DNA from: Candidatus Poribacteria bacterium
GTDB lineage: Bacteria; Poribacteria; WGA-4E; WGA-3G
NCBI GenBank assembly: GCA_022394775.1
Contig: JAGFCB010000272.1
Span: 1 to 43,301 of the forward strand
DNA: 43,301 nt
Direction: 5' to 3'
Shown: positions 31,804 through 40,663 of the stretch, one piece after another
Numbering within the stretch: position 1 is the stretch's first letter
Layout: every line of letters begins with the position of its first letter
Translations under genes and position numbers: made by a program
The notes under the pieces: generated by a model
Seen by the model: the letters and a program-made list of their open reading frames with translations, nothing else
What the model was told of the DNA's origin: nothing
Database searches by the model: none

Positions 31804-33705
31804 TTACTTGCGTATCAACATTTTCCGCGTAGCGGTGAAATCGCCAGCGGTAAGTGTAAAGAAATAGACACCACTCGCGACCTTTTCACCGAATGCGTTT
31901 TTGCCATCCCAATACGCTGCACGACTACGATTTTGATACATACCCGCAGGTTGATGCCCTAGCACCAACGCCCGCACCAATGTACCATTAATAGCATAGA
32001 TATGCAGTGTAACATCCGCGTCTTTTGCTAAATGATACGGTATCCATGTCTCAGGATTGAATGGATTCGGATAGTTGGCAAGCAGGACTGTCTCTTTCGG
32101 TGTTAACGCTGTGAGGAGTTGTTGTAAGAACAAGATACCGCGTTGTGACGTTGTATCTGTGATGCTCAATTGCTGTGCAGCGGATAACCACTGTTTGATC
32201 TCTGCTGCTGTGAGCATTTCTAAGGTGTGGGGATGCAGCGCAGGTGCGGCAGCACTTGTCCCCAATGCGCCAGCGACCAAGACGAGGTCGGCGATGTTGA
32301 CGATACCGTCGTCGTTGACATCTGCCGCATTCTGTCCTGTCTCGCCCAATGCGCCAGCAACCAAGACGAGATCCGCGATGTTAACAGTGCCATCACCGTT
32401 GACATCCTCTTTGAGTCTTGTTGATTCAGTTATCTCTCCGTTTTCAATCCGAGGTACGAACGTCTCTCCAGCACTGTTTGTAAGTAGCACATCAGATAAC
32501 GTTACATTGGATGCCTTCACTGCAATCACTTCAAATGTGAGTGTTGCGAGTGTGCCGTCCCCGTTGCTTTCGCCAGCGAGAGATGCTGCGCTAAGCTTTA
32601 CCAGATTACCCTCCACTTTCGGTTCCACAAAAAACGCACCTGCAGGCAGATAATCACCATTGGTACCTGAGACATAACTGAGTGCCGTTGTATCAAACTG
32701 CACGGATGCTTGATAACCTGCAACGGTTTTACTATCTCTGATTTTTAGATGCAGCGTGAGTTGTTTTCCGATAGCAGGCGATTGCACACTGGCTGGGGAA
32801 ATGGTAACCGTGGTATTAGATGCAACTGTGGTGTTAGGAACAACTGCGCCATTAGATACAACAGAAGGTGCAAACTCCCACAACTTTATTGTGTTGTCTG
32901 CACTTCCGCTAGCCAATGTCCGTCCATCTCGGCTAAACGCTATGCTCATGACAAATCCAGTATGCTCGCTCAGCGTTTGCAAATGATCGCCAGTAGCCAT
33001 TTCCCATAAATGGACCGTTTTGTCATGACTTCCGCTTGCGATCGTCTGGCCATCTGGGCTAAACACTATACTCCAGATCCAACCTGTATGCCCGCTAAAT
33101 GTTCGTAGGGTGTTGCCTGTGTTTGAGTCCCATAAACGGATCGTTTTGTCATGACTTCCACTTGCGATCATCTGGCCATCTGGGCTAAACGCTACGCTCA
33201 CGACATCTCCCCCATGCCCGCTAAATGTTCGTAGGGTGTTGCCTGTGTTTGGGTCCCATAAACGGATTGTATTGTCCTTACTTCCGCTTACGATCGTCTG
33301 TCCATCTGGGCTAAACACTACGCTCTCAACATCGTCCGTGTGTCCTTGAAGTGTTCGTAGGGTGTTGCCTGTGCTTGCGTCCCATAAACGGATTGTGTTG
33401 TCCCAAGAACCGCTTGCGATTGTTTGTCCATCTGGACTAAACGCTACACTTAAGACAGCATCCGTATGTCCTTGAAGTGTTCGTAGGGTGTTGCCTGTGC
33501 TTGCGTCCCATAAACGAGCCGTTTTGTCAAAACTCCCACTCGCCAGTGTTTGTCCATTTGGACTAAATGATAAACTTTTGATAGCATTATCATGTCCGCT
33601 GAGAGTTAAGGGCACTTCTGACACCCCTTGTGGGTAAGCGGGGAAGAGGTACAGCGTCGAAATCAGGATGAGTGTTAAAGATATGGAAACTACCGTATTT
33701 TTCAT
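31804..33705 (-). CDS. Modular surface protein: WD40 propeller, cohesin, dockerin, sorting tail
   Basis: A 633-residue protein. A signal peptide (ISLTLILISTLYLFPAYPQG, about 7-27) leads into six WD40 repeats of 42 residues (about 36-285), each with the GH...SVAFSPDGQTIASGS.DNTIRLWD pattern, then the same cohesin-type domain (300-435), dockerin (441-492) and NYPNPFNP...RKMLIRK tail (545-633) as its neighbours. The WD40 block replaces the LRR and YWTD parts of the sister proteins, so the shared 3' module has been joined to a different display domain. It is likely exported and surface-attached. The ATG has AAGGAG upstream. The repeats are so alike that recombination between them would change blade number. 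Confidence 0.88.
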   Translation of the reverse strand: MKNTVVSISLTLILISTLYLFPAYPQGVSEVPLTLSGHDNAIKSLSFSPNGQTLASGSFDKTARLWDASTGNTLRTLQGHTDAVLSVAFSPDGQTIASGSWDNTIRLWDASTGNTLRTLQGHTDDVESVVFSPDGQTIVSGSKDNTIRLWDPNTGNTLRTFSGHGGDVVSVAFSPDGQMIASGSHDKTIRLWDSNTGNTLRTFSGHTGWIWSIVFSPDGQTIASGSHDKTVHLWEMATGDHLQTLSEHTGFVMSIAFSRDGRTLASGSADNTIKLWEFAPSVVSNGAVVPNTTVASNTTVTISPASVQSPAIGKQLTLHLKIRDSKTVAGYQASVQFDTTALSYVSGTNGDYLPAGAFFVEPKVEGNLVKLSAASLAGESNGDGTLATLTFEVIAVKASNVTLSDVLLTNSAGETFVPRIENGEITESTRLKEDVNGDGTVNIADLVLVAGALGETGQNAADVNDDGIVNIADLVLVAGALGTSAAAPALHPHTLEMLTAAEIKQWLSAAQQLSITDTTSQRGILFLQQLLTALTPKETVLLANYPNPFNPETWIPYHLAKDADVTLHIYAINGTLVRALVLGHQPAGMYQNRSRAAYWDGKNAFGEKVASGVYFFTLTAGDFTATRKMLIRK

Positions 33706-33786
33706 GATACAGATTCTCCTTTTTTAATCAGGTAAAAGATTCGTTTATGGCTGCGTTTTCAAATCAGCCCACCTTATCAGGATTCT

Positions 33787-33852
33787 GTGGAAGGTCGGAA
33801 GTATGGGAGGATAGGCATTGCATTTCCGTACTTCCTTCTTCTATCCTTCCAC
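33787..33852 (-). terminator. Nested hairpin beyond the third surface-protein gene
   Basis: Outer arms GTGGAAGG (33787-33794) and CCTTCCAC (33845-33852); inner arms GGAAGTA (33797-33803) and TACTTCC (33829-33835). It is the counterpart of the hairpins after the sister genes but lies 136 bp from the stop at 33989, because an inverted-end element has intervened. Confidence 0.45.
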
Positions 33853-33868
33853 TGATACATTTCTATTT

Positions 33869-33987
33869 AGAACTTACGCCTGCTCCTCTTTTGTAGCATA
33901 AACTGTTAGTTTGTGTCAGAAGACCCCTATGTTTTCCGAAGAATTTCACCTAACAGAACACGCTACAGTCAAAATTGCGTAAGTCCT
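33869..33987. mobile_element. Short inverted-end element, copy 2, with 6-bp flanking repeat
   Basis: Bounded by AGAACTTACGC (33869-33879) and GCGTAAGTCCT (33977-33987). CTATTT occurs directly before it (33863-33868) and again at 33989-33994, a probable target duplication that includes the TAG stop of the adjacent gene. The interior contains the AAACTGTTAGTTT palindrome (33900-33912), unlike copy 1. No ORF. Confidence 0.7.
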
Positions 33988-33988
33988 G

Positions 33989-36769
33989 CTATTTGCGTAT
34001 CAACATCTTGCGCGTAGCAGAAAAATCGCCAGCGGTAAGTGTGTAAAAATAGACACCGCTCGCCACAGATTCACCGAATGCGTTTTTGCTATCCCAATAC
34101 GCCGCACGACTACGATTTTGATACATTCCTGCAGGTTGATGTCCAAGCGATAACGTCCGCACCAATGTGCCATTTACAGCATAGATACGCAGCGTAACAT
34201 CCGCATCCGTCGCCAAGTGATACGGTATCCATGTTTCTGGGTTAAATGGGTTCGGATAGTTCGCAAGCAGTGCCGTCTCTTTGGGTGTCAACGCTGTGAG
34301 GAGTTGTTGTAAGAACAGGATACCGCGTTGTGACGTTGTATCTGTGAGATCCAATTGCTGTGCAGCGGATAACCACTGTTTAACCTCTGTAGCAGTAAGC
34401 ATTTCTAAAGCTTGCGGATGCAGTGCAGGTGCAGCCGCAGTTGTCCCCAATGCGCCAGCAACGAGGACGAGATCCGCAATGTTGACGATACCGTCGTCGT
34501 TGACATCCGCAGCATTCTGTCCTGTCTCGCCCAATGCGCCAGCAACGAGGACGAGATCCGCAATGTTAACAGTGCCATCACCGTTGACATCCTCTTTGAG
34601 TCCTGTTGATTCAGTTATCTCGCCGTTTTCAATCCGAGGGACAAACGTCTCCCCCGCACTGTTTGTAAGCAGCACGTCAGATAACGTCAAAGTAGATGCC
34701 TTGACTGCGATAACCTCAAATGTGAGTGTAGCAAGTGTGCCGTCACCGTTGCTTTCGCCAGCGAGAGATGCTGCGCTAAGCTTTACCAGATTACCCTCCA
34801 CTTTCGGTTCCACAAAGAACGCACCCGCTGGCAGATAATCGCCATTCGCACCTGAGACATAGCGGAGGGCAGTTTCGTCAAACTGGACAGTTGCTTGATA
34901 ACCTGCGACTGCTTCGCCACCTATAATTTTCAAACTGAGCTCTAACTGTTCTCCGACAGCAGCGGACTGTACTGGAGAAAAGGTGACAGCTGTGTGGCGG
35001 GAGAACCTAACGGAAGGGTTAAGGGCAAGACCATGCGGCTTATTCAATTCGGTAGCAACATCTTGGACGTTTGTTCCATCAAGATTCGCACGCTGAATCT
35101 TATCGTTAGTTGTCCAGTATACCTTTTCTGCCGCGATGTCTATAGCGATACTCTCCGGGTACACTCCCGTGACAACATCTTGGACGTTTGTTCCATTAAG
35201 GTTTGCATACTGAAGCTTATTACTCGATGTTGTCCAGTACACCTTGCCGCTTGCAACGTCTATGGCAATCTGGTAAAGGGACCCTGTAGGGACGACATTT
35301 TGGATGTTTGTTCCATCAAGATTCGCACGTTGGATATTATTCTTATGATAGTTATACCAGTACATCTTTCCGCGTGCAGTATCTAAAGCGATACTCCTTG
35401 CCTCTACGGTGATAAGTTTTTGAATGTTAGACCCATCAAGATTCGCGCTATAAATTCCACTATTCGTCCAGTATATCTTGCCTTCTGCTATATCTAAGGC
35501 AATTCCTGTCAGATTACCAGTGTTGATGCTAAGTTTTTGAGCGTCAGACCCATCAAGGTTTGCACGCTGGATATAATAGTGCCTGTTATTTGTCCAGTAC
35601 ATTTTCCCGTTCACTAAATCCAAAGCAATTTGAGCTCCCCTTTGATATGTTACACTGTTCAGAACTTGAACGTGATCTTTCAAATCTTGAAAGTGTGTTT
35701 CAACAAGATTCGCCCGACGGATAGAATCACTTTCCAGCCAATATAAATCTATTCCTCTGGTGGGTTGAGTAACTATATACGGCCTATTGAAGAATATATC
35801 CAATTCTGGATGGGCACGCAAGAGCCCCCGAAGCACAGAAGTATCCGTAATCGGGTTATTCAATAAGAATAAACTTTCAAGAGATGTTAAACCTGTGAGC
35901 GGATTGACATCGCTGATTCGATTTTCGGAGAGGTGTAACTCCTTCAGTCGGGTGCATTGTGCCAAGGGTGTGATATCGCTGATTTGATTCTTAGAGAGGT
36001 CTAATTCCGTCAGTCGGGTGCATTGTGCCAAGGGTGTGATATCGCTGATTTGATTCTTGGAGAGGTATAACTCCGTCAATTGGGTTGCCTGTTCCAAGCC
36101 TGTAAGGTCGGTTATCTCCGCGTCTTCTAAGTTCAACTGCGTTAGTTTTGCCAAACTTGCTTTAGGGATTTTGAGAAGGTCAATATGCCCACCTTCAGTG
36201 GCAAGTTTTAGTGCGTTGCGTACCCCCTTTGCTAAATTAGCATCAACGAATTCAGCGCGAGGAGGCGCTACTAAGTGAGTTGCCCCGTCACCGATTAACG
36301 ACCATGGATCGGGATTAGGTGGATTCTCAGTACATTCTGACACATTTGTGTCCCGATAGCGCGCCTCATAAGTGGTTCCAGGATCGAGATTTGTGAAGAT
36401 AGCTCTGATATGAAAAGTCGTGTCGGAATACCGTCCAGATGTGAACAATCCCCCGCTATGCGATTTGGGCGAAGCGGACACACCAGGATCACCAGCAATT
36501 TCAGATATGCTGCCGAATTTAATAACTACACATTTTGCGATCCATTCACCTGTCGGCGTTTTACGACGCAACTGAATCTGATAGGCGTTTTCATCAACCC
36601 CTTCGTCAAGCGTAATCTGAAACTTGACAATCAAGGACGTGTTCGTCTCGCCCGGTGTAGCAGTGGGTGCGTCGTCTTGTCCGTAGCTTACACCTTGCGA
36701 TCCATATACGAAAAGCATTACTGCGAAAATTGAGACAATTAGATTTCGATTTACAACTAAAGTTTTCAC
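33989..36769 (-). CDS. Modular surface protein: Fn3-like, LRR, YWTD propeller, cohesin, dockerin, sorting tail (second)
   Basis: About 926 residues. The start is taken as GTG at 36769, with AAAAGGAG 6 nt before it, where the sister gene at 36863 has ATG in the same context. Signal peptide VNRNLIVSIFAVMLFVYGSQ, Fn3-like region (30-155), LRR block with ISDITPLAQCTRLTELDLSKNQ repeats (165-310), six YWTD repeats (GKMYWTNN, GKIYWTNS and others, 330-590), cohesin, dockerin and C-terminal tail as in the neighbours. It is a full-length paralogue of the protein at 28863. The stop is TAG rather than TAA and abuts an inverted-end element. Confidence 0.88.
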   Translation of the reverse strand: MKTLVVNRNLIVSIFAVMLFVYGSQGVSYGQDDAPTATPGETNTSLIVKFQITLDEGVDENAYQIQLRRKTPTGEWIAKCVVIKFGSISEIAGDPGVSASPKSHSGGLFTSGRYSDTTFHIRAIFTNLDPGTTYEARYRDTNVSECTENPPNPDPWSLIGDGATHLVAPPRAEFVDANLAKGVRNALKLATEGGHIDLLKIPKASLAKLTQLNLEDAEITDLTGLEQATQLTELYLSKNQISDITPLAQCTRLTELDLSKNQISDITPLAQCTRLKELHLSENRISDVNPLTGLTSLESLFLLNNPITDTSVLRGLLRAHPELDIFFNRPYIVTQPTRGIDLYWLESDSIRRANLVETHFQDLKDHVQVLNSVTYQRGAQIALDLVNGKMYWTNNRHYYIQRANLDGSDAQKLSINTGNLTGIALDIAEGKIYWTNSGIYSANLDGSNIQKLITVEARSIALDTARGKMYWYNYHKNNIQRANLDGTNIQNVVPTGSLYQIAIDVASGKVYWTTSSNKLQYANLNGTNVQDVVTGVYPESIAIDIAAEKVYWTTNDKIQRANLDGTNVQDVATELNKPHGLALNPSVRFSRHTAVTFSPVQSAAVGEQLELSLKIIGGEAVAGYQATVQFDETALRYVSGANGDYLPAGAFFVEPKVEGNLVKLSAASLAGESNGDGTLATLTFEVIAVKASTLTLSDVLLTNSAGETFVPRIENGEITESTGLKEDVNGDGTVNIADLVLVAGALGETGQNAADVNDDGIVNIADLVLVAGALGTTAAAPALHPQALEMLTATEVKQWLSAAQQLDLTDTTSQRGILFLQQLLTALTPKETALLANYPNPFNPETWIPYHLATDADVTLRIYAVNGTLVRTLSLGHQPAGMYQNRSRAAYWDSKNAFGESVASGVYFYTLTAGDFSATRKMLIRK

Positions 36770-36822
36770 AATAAACTCCTTTTGATTGGTTTTCAACTAC
36801 AATGTGCAGTCAGATTATTGGC

Positions 36823-36850
36823 TGGAAGGGCATTATCTTCCGCCCTTCCA
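36823..36850 (-). terminator. Hairpin after the long-LRR surface-protein gene
   Basis: TGGAAGGGC (36823-36831) pairs with GCCCTTCCA (36842-36850), 12 bp past the stop at 36863, with a 10-nt loop and no U-run. Confidence 0.5.
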
Positions 36851-36862
36851 ATCTTCCGAGTA

Positions 36863-39847
36863 TTACTTGCGTATCAACATCTTGCGCGTAGCCGTGAAAT
36901 CGCCTGCGGTAATCGTATAGAAATAGACACCACTCGCGACCTTTTCACCGAACGCGTTTTTGCCATCCCAATACGCCGCACGACTACGATTCTGATACAT
37001 CCCTGCGGGTTGATGTCCGAGTGCCAACGTCCGCACCAATGTGCCGTTCACGGCATAGATGTGCAGTGTAACATCCGCATCTTTTGCCAAGTGGTAGGGT
37101 ATCCATGTCTCAGGATTGAATGGGTTCGGATAGTTGGCAAGCAGTGCCGTCTCTTTGGGTGTCAATGCTGTGAGGAGTTGTTGTAAGAACAGGATACCGC
37201 GTTGTGACGTTGTATCTGTGATGCCCAATTGCTGTGCAGCGGATAACCACTGTTTGACCTCTGCAGCAGTAAGCATTTCTAAGGTGTGGGGATGTAGTGC
37301 AGGTGCAGCGGCAGTTGTACCCAATGCACCAGCAACGAGGACAAGGTCCTGAATATTGATTTGTCCATCGCCGTTGACATCCGTACCGTTTGTGCCTGCT
37401 TGCCCTAGCTTCCCAGCAACTAACACTAAATCCTGGATGTTCACAATACCATCACCGTTAACATCGCCTTTGAGTCTTGTTGATTCAGTTATTTCTGCAT
37501 TTTCAATCGTTGGCAGAAAAGCGTCACCAGCATTATCGGTCAGTAGCACATCAGATAACGTTACATTGGATGCCTTGACTGCAATCACTTCAAATGTGAG
37601 TGTTGCGAGTGTGCCGTCACCATTGCTTTCGCCAGCGAGAGATGCTGCATTGAGTTTTACCAGATTGCCCTCCACTTTCGGCTCCACAAAGAACGCACCT
37701 GCAGGCAGAAAATCGCCATTGGCACCTGACACGTAACGGAGCGCGGTTGTGTCAAATTGTAGGGATGCCTGATAACCTGCGACTGCTTCACCACCTGTGA
37801 TGTTTAAACTTATCTCTAACTGTTCCGCAACAGCAGGAGATGCCACTGAAGCGGGTGAGATGCTCACCGTAGCATCAACGGTTGCGGCATCCGTCCCTAC
37901 TGGTTCTGTACCTGCAGAAACAGGTATTTCTGCGGTGAGTGGAGATCCGTTATAGTTTTCAATTGCATCTGCCGCAAGTGTAAAAGTCAATTTTGCATCC
38001 TTTTCAACGTTTCCTTCAAACTTAAGTTCAACCGTGATTTTTCCTTTACCGGCATAGTTCGTCCGATCAACACTGACACCGGTAATTCCTGAAATAGTGA
38101 GTTCATCCCTAACACCGCTTATGAAATCACCACTGCTCAACGTCAATGTTACAACGCTTCCATTAAGCGTATCCGCTGTTAATGGTTGAAGCGTTGATGC
38201 CTTTATTGTTAGGCCTTCTTCTATTATTATTATCTTGATTACCTCAACATCTATAGATATATCTGGATTCGCATCCAGAAGTGCACTGAGTGGAGACGTA
38301 TCCTCAATTGAATTACCTGAAAGTTTTAACCATTCAAGGCGTATCAAGTTTGTGAGAGGGGTGACATCTCGGATTAGATTGTCATTAAGTATCAGCCACT
38401 CCAGCGATTCAGCAAGTTTCACAAGTGGTGTAACATCGCTGATTCGATTATTCTGAAGGTATAAATGCCTCAGTTTCTGAAGTTGACCGAGCGGACTAAT
38501 ATCACTAATTTGATTCCAAGCAAGTTGTAACGATTTTAGTTCTGTGAGGTGGGCGAGCGGGGTAATATCACTAATCTGATTTCCACCGAGTGATAACCCT
38601 GTCAGCACTGTAAGTTGGGCGAGCGGGGTAATATCACTAATCTGATTTTCATTGAGTGATAGCAATGTTAGCTCTGTGAGATGGGCGAGCGGGGTAATAT
38701 CACTAATCCGGTTCCCGAGCAGTGCCAACGATGTTAGTTCTGTGAGATGGGCGAGCGGGGTAATATCACTAATCCGGTTCCCGGGCAGTGCCAACGATGT
38801 TAGCTCTATGAGATGGGCGAGCGGGGTAATATCACTAATCCGATTTCCACCGAGTGATAGAGATGTTAGCTGTATAAGTTGGGCGAGTGGAGTAATATCA
38901 CTAATTTCATTCTTCTTCTTTGAAGACTCATCCCCCCCGAGATCCAACTTCCTGAGTTCTGTAAGTTCTGCGAGCGGGCTAATATCACTAATCTGATTTC
39001 CCGTGAGATCCAACTTCCTGAGTTCCGTAAGTTCTGCAAGTGGGCTAATATCACTAATCTGATTTCCGCTGAGATACAACTCCCTGAGTTCTGTAAGTTC
39101 TGCAAGTGGGCTAATATCACTAATTCTTTTAGACGCGAGTCTTAAAGTTCTGAGTTGCGTTGCATGTTCCAAACCAGTGAGATTGGTTATCACTGGTAAA
39201 TCAAGTTCCTCTGGTAGAAATTTATTCATCGGTTCATTAACGGACGAAAATGCTGTAAGTTGCGTCAGTTGTTCTTTGGGGATTTTGAGGATTTCAACGC
39301 CATCAAGAATATCAAGCCCCAGAATCAGGCGCACTACTATCGCTAAAGTGGTATCAGAGAATTCCGCACGCGGAGGCGTTTCCAACAGCGTTGTTCCCTC
39401 ACGAATCGAGGACCATTCATCAGGGGCAACTGGGTTATCACGACAAGAACCCTCATTGGTCTCTCTCCAACGCGCTTCGTATGTAGTTCCAGGTTCAAGG
39501 TCTGGAAAGATAATGGAGAGATACTCATCAAAACTCGGGCGAGGAGCGATCCACCCCTTAATTGTGTCGCATTTCAGGATCCAATCTCCTTGAGGGTCTT
39601 TGCGACGCAATTGAACTTGGTAAGCTCGTTTGTTAGGTTCAAAAAAACGGTCAATAAAACTAACTTTAAGAGAGGTATTACTCTCACCTGGCGTAACAAC
39701 GAGTGTTTCACCCGCATCAAAGAGTACGCCCTCACCACCTGGAAGAACGTCATCTTGGGCATAACTCATGCCTTGCACGCCATATATTAACAACATTACT
39801 GCGAAAATTGACACGATTATATTTCGATTGACAAATAAAGTTTTCAT
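36863..39847 (-). CDS. Modular surface protein: Fn3-like, long LRR, Ig-like, cohesin, dockerin, sorting tail
   Basis: About 994 residues from the ATG at 39847 (AAGGAG 6 nt upstream; the frame extends to a TTG at 39874). Signal peptide (NIIVSIFAVMLLIYGVQGMSYA), Fn3-like region, then about 14 leucine-rich repeats of 22 residues (about 215-525; consensus ISDITPLAHLTELTSLxLxGNR), internalin- or SDS22-like. One repeat carries an insertion, GGDESSKKKNE. An Ig-like beta domain follows (about 545-650), then cohesin, a dockerin with variant loops (DVNGDGIVNIQDLV and DVNGDGQINIQDLV) and the sorting tail. LRR surfaces usually bind proteins or glycans, so attachment to a host or matrix is plausible. Confidence 0.88.
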   Translation of the reverse strand: MKTLFVNRNIIVSIFAVMLLIYGVQGMSYAQDDVLPGGEGVLFDAGETLVVTPGESNTSLKVSFIDRFFEPNKRAYQVQLRRKDPQGDWILKCDTIKGWIAPRPSFDEYLSIIFPDLEPGTTYEARWRETNEGSCRDNPVAPDEWSSIREGTTLLETPPRAEFSDTTLAIVVRLILGLDILDGVEILKIPKEQLTQLTAFSSVNEPMNKFLPEELDLPVITNLTGLEHATQLRTLRLASKRISDISPLAELTELRELYLSGNQISDISPLAELTELRKLDLTGNQISDISPLAELTELRKLDLGGDESSKKKNEISDITPLAQLIQLTSLSLGGNRISDITPLAHLIELTSLALPGNRISDITPLAHLTELTSLALLGNRISDITPLAHLTELTLLSLNENQISDITPLAQLTVLTGLSLGGNQISDITPLAHLTELKSLQLAWNQISDISPLGQLQKLRHLYLQNNRISDVTPLVKLAESLEWLILNDNLIRDVTPLTNLIRLEWLKLSGNSIEDTSPLSALLDANPDISIDVEVIKIIIIEEGLTIKASTLQPLTADTLNGSVVTLTLSSGDFISGVRDELTISGITGVSVDRTNYAGKGKITVELKFEGNVEKDAKLTFTLAADAIENYNGSPLTAEIPVSAGTEPVGTDAATVDATVSISPASVASPAVAEQLEISLNITGGEAVAGYQASLQFDTTALRYVSGANGDFLPAGAFFVEPKVEGNLVKLNAASLAGESNGDGTLATLTFEVIAVKASNVTLSDVLLTDNAGDAFLPTIENAEITESTRLKGDVNGDGIVNIQDLVLVAGKLGQAGTNGTDVNGDGQINIQDLVLVAGALGTTAAAPALHPHTLEMLTAAEVKQWLSAAQQLGITDTTSQRGILFLQQLLTALTPKETALLANYPNPFNPETWIPYHLAKDADVTLHIYAVNGTLVRTLALGHQPAGMYQNRSRAAYWDGKNAFGEKVASGVYFYTITAGDFTATRKMLIRK
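38490..39180 (-). repeat. 66-bp tandem repeats coding for leucine-rich repeats
   Basis: About ten head-to-tail units of 66 bp built around a conserved TAATATCACTAAT core (plus-strand reading), in frame with the LRR protein. Several neighbouring units are nearly identical, so gain or loss of units by slippage is expected. Confidence 0.8.
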
Positions 39848-39909
39848 GATAAACTCCTTCTGATTGGTTTTCAACTGCGATGTACAGTCAGATTATGGAT
39901 GGAAGAATG

Positions 39910-39951
39910 TTAACTTGTACTCTTCCGTGTTGCGGTGAAATCTTTACGCTT
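39910..39951 (-). pseudogene. Remnant of a fifth surface-protein gene (3' end)
   Basis: The minus strand reads KDFTATRKSTS and stop (TAA at 39910-39912). DFTATRK is identical to the GDFTATRKMLIRK ending of the sister proteins. The match ends where the inverted-end element starts at 39952, and nothing matching is seen beyond it. This is probably a truncated family member. Confidence 0.6.
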
Positions 39952-40032
39952 AGGATTTACGCAAAAAGCAGTAATTTTGGTATTCTTAACCCCACTTGTC
40001 AGCGGGATTTTATGAGGAAATGCGTGAGTCCT
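39952..40032. mobile_element. Short inverted-end element, copy 3
   Basis: AGGATTTACGCA (39952-39963) and TGCGTGAGTCCT (40021-40032) are inverted repeats with two mismatches; length 81 bp. The interior differs from copies 1 and 2. A lone end-like sequence AGGATTTACACA is at 40636-40647. Confidence 0.55.
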
Positions 40033-40663
40033 AAATATAAAACAACTCTTTGGTCAAAGGTAATAATTTAAGTTATAGTATGACATAATTTTATTAAGAA
40101 TAGAAGTAAAATTTTTAGGACTATATACAACTAAAACTGTACGGTCTTTTTCGGCGGTGATATTGTTTTCCAGTGGGAATAGAAAATAGTGTATTTAAGC
40201 GATAAAGACCAAGACCTCTGTCCATCGACAACTGCAAAACAGAAAACTATGGTAGATTTTAGAATTACTTATACACTTTTAATGCAAAGTCAACCCCCTA
40301 AAGAATCAGAATCAACGGTATGAATGCCTTATGGGCATTCCCCGCCCCTTATCAGGGGGACTTTGAAGACTTTGATAAGGACAGGATTATTGAATTGATA
40401 ACTCTCACTGTGAGGCAAACTTATTTCTATAATTCACCATAATAGCATTATTGAGACGATAGCGTTTCAGCAGCAACGTGTGCAAGAAATGTGCCATTTC
40501 CAATAATGCGCTGTAACGAACCTTAGACCTTAGGTGAATCAAGGATAGGCTTAAAGAAGTGTATTTTCAGGGAGGGCAAAAATTTTGGCGTTAGCAAAAA
40601 TTTTTGAGGAATAGGTAAAAATTTTTAAGAGTTTTAGGATTTACACAAATTGCTGATGTGTAG
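40033..40663. other. AT-rich intergenic stretch with repeats, no gene
   Basis: No supported ORF. It holds a hairpin GAATGCC/GGCATTC (40322-40340), a CCCC-TTATCA-GGGG palindrome (40345-40358), three A5T4-5 tracts centred near 40582, 40600 and 40621, and a solitary element end at 40636-40647. It looks like an accumulation zone for repeats. Confidence 0.6.

Larger units (their letters stand above)
28863..37870 (-). repeat. Four-copy direct repeat of about 1 kb (3' module of surface genes)
   Basis: The DNA encoding cohesin, dockerin and sorting tail is nearly the same in four genes: about 28863-29862, 31804-32815, 33989-34985 and 36863-37870. The copies share long identical stretches such as the blocks coding for GDVNADGTVNIADLV and NYPNPFNPETWIPYHL. 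The fourth copy has a diverged dockerin. These direct repeats on one strand could recombine. Confidence 0.85.

Noticed and set aside
38490..39180. Regular short repeats that could suggest a CRISPR array
   Set aside because: The period is 66 bp with no unique spacers, and the repeats are in frame with a leucine-rich protein.
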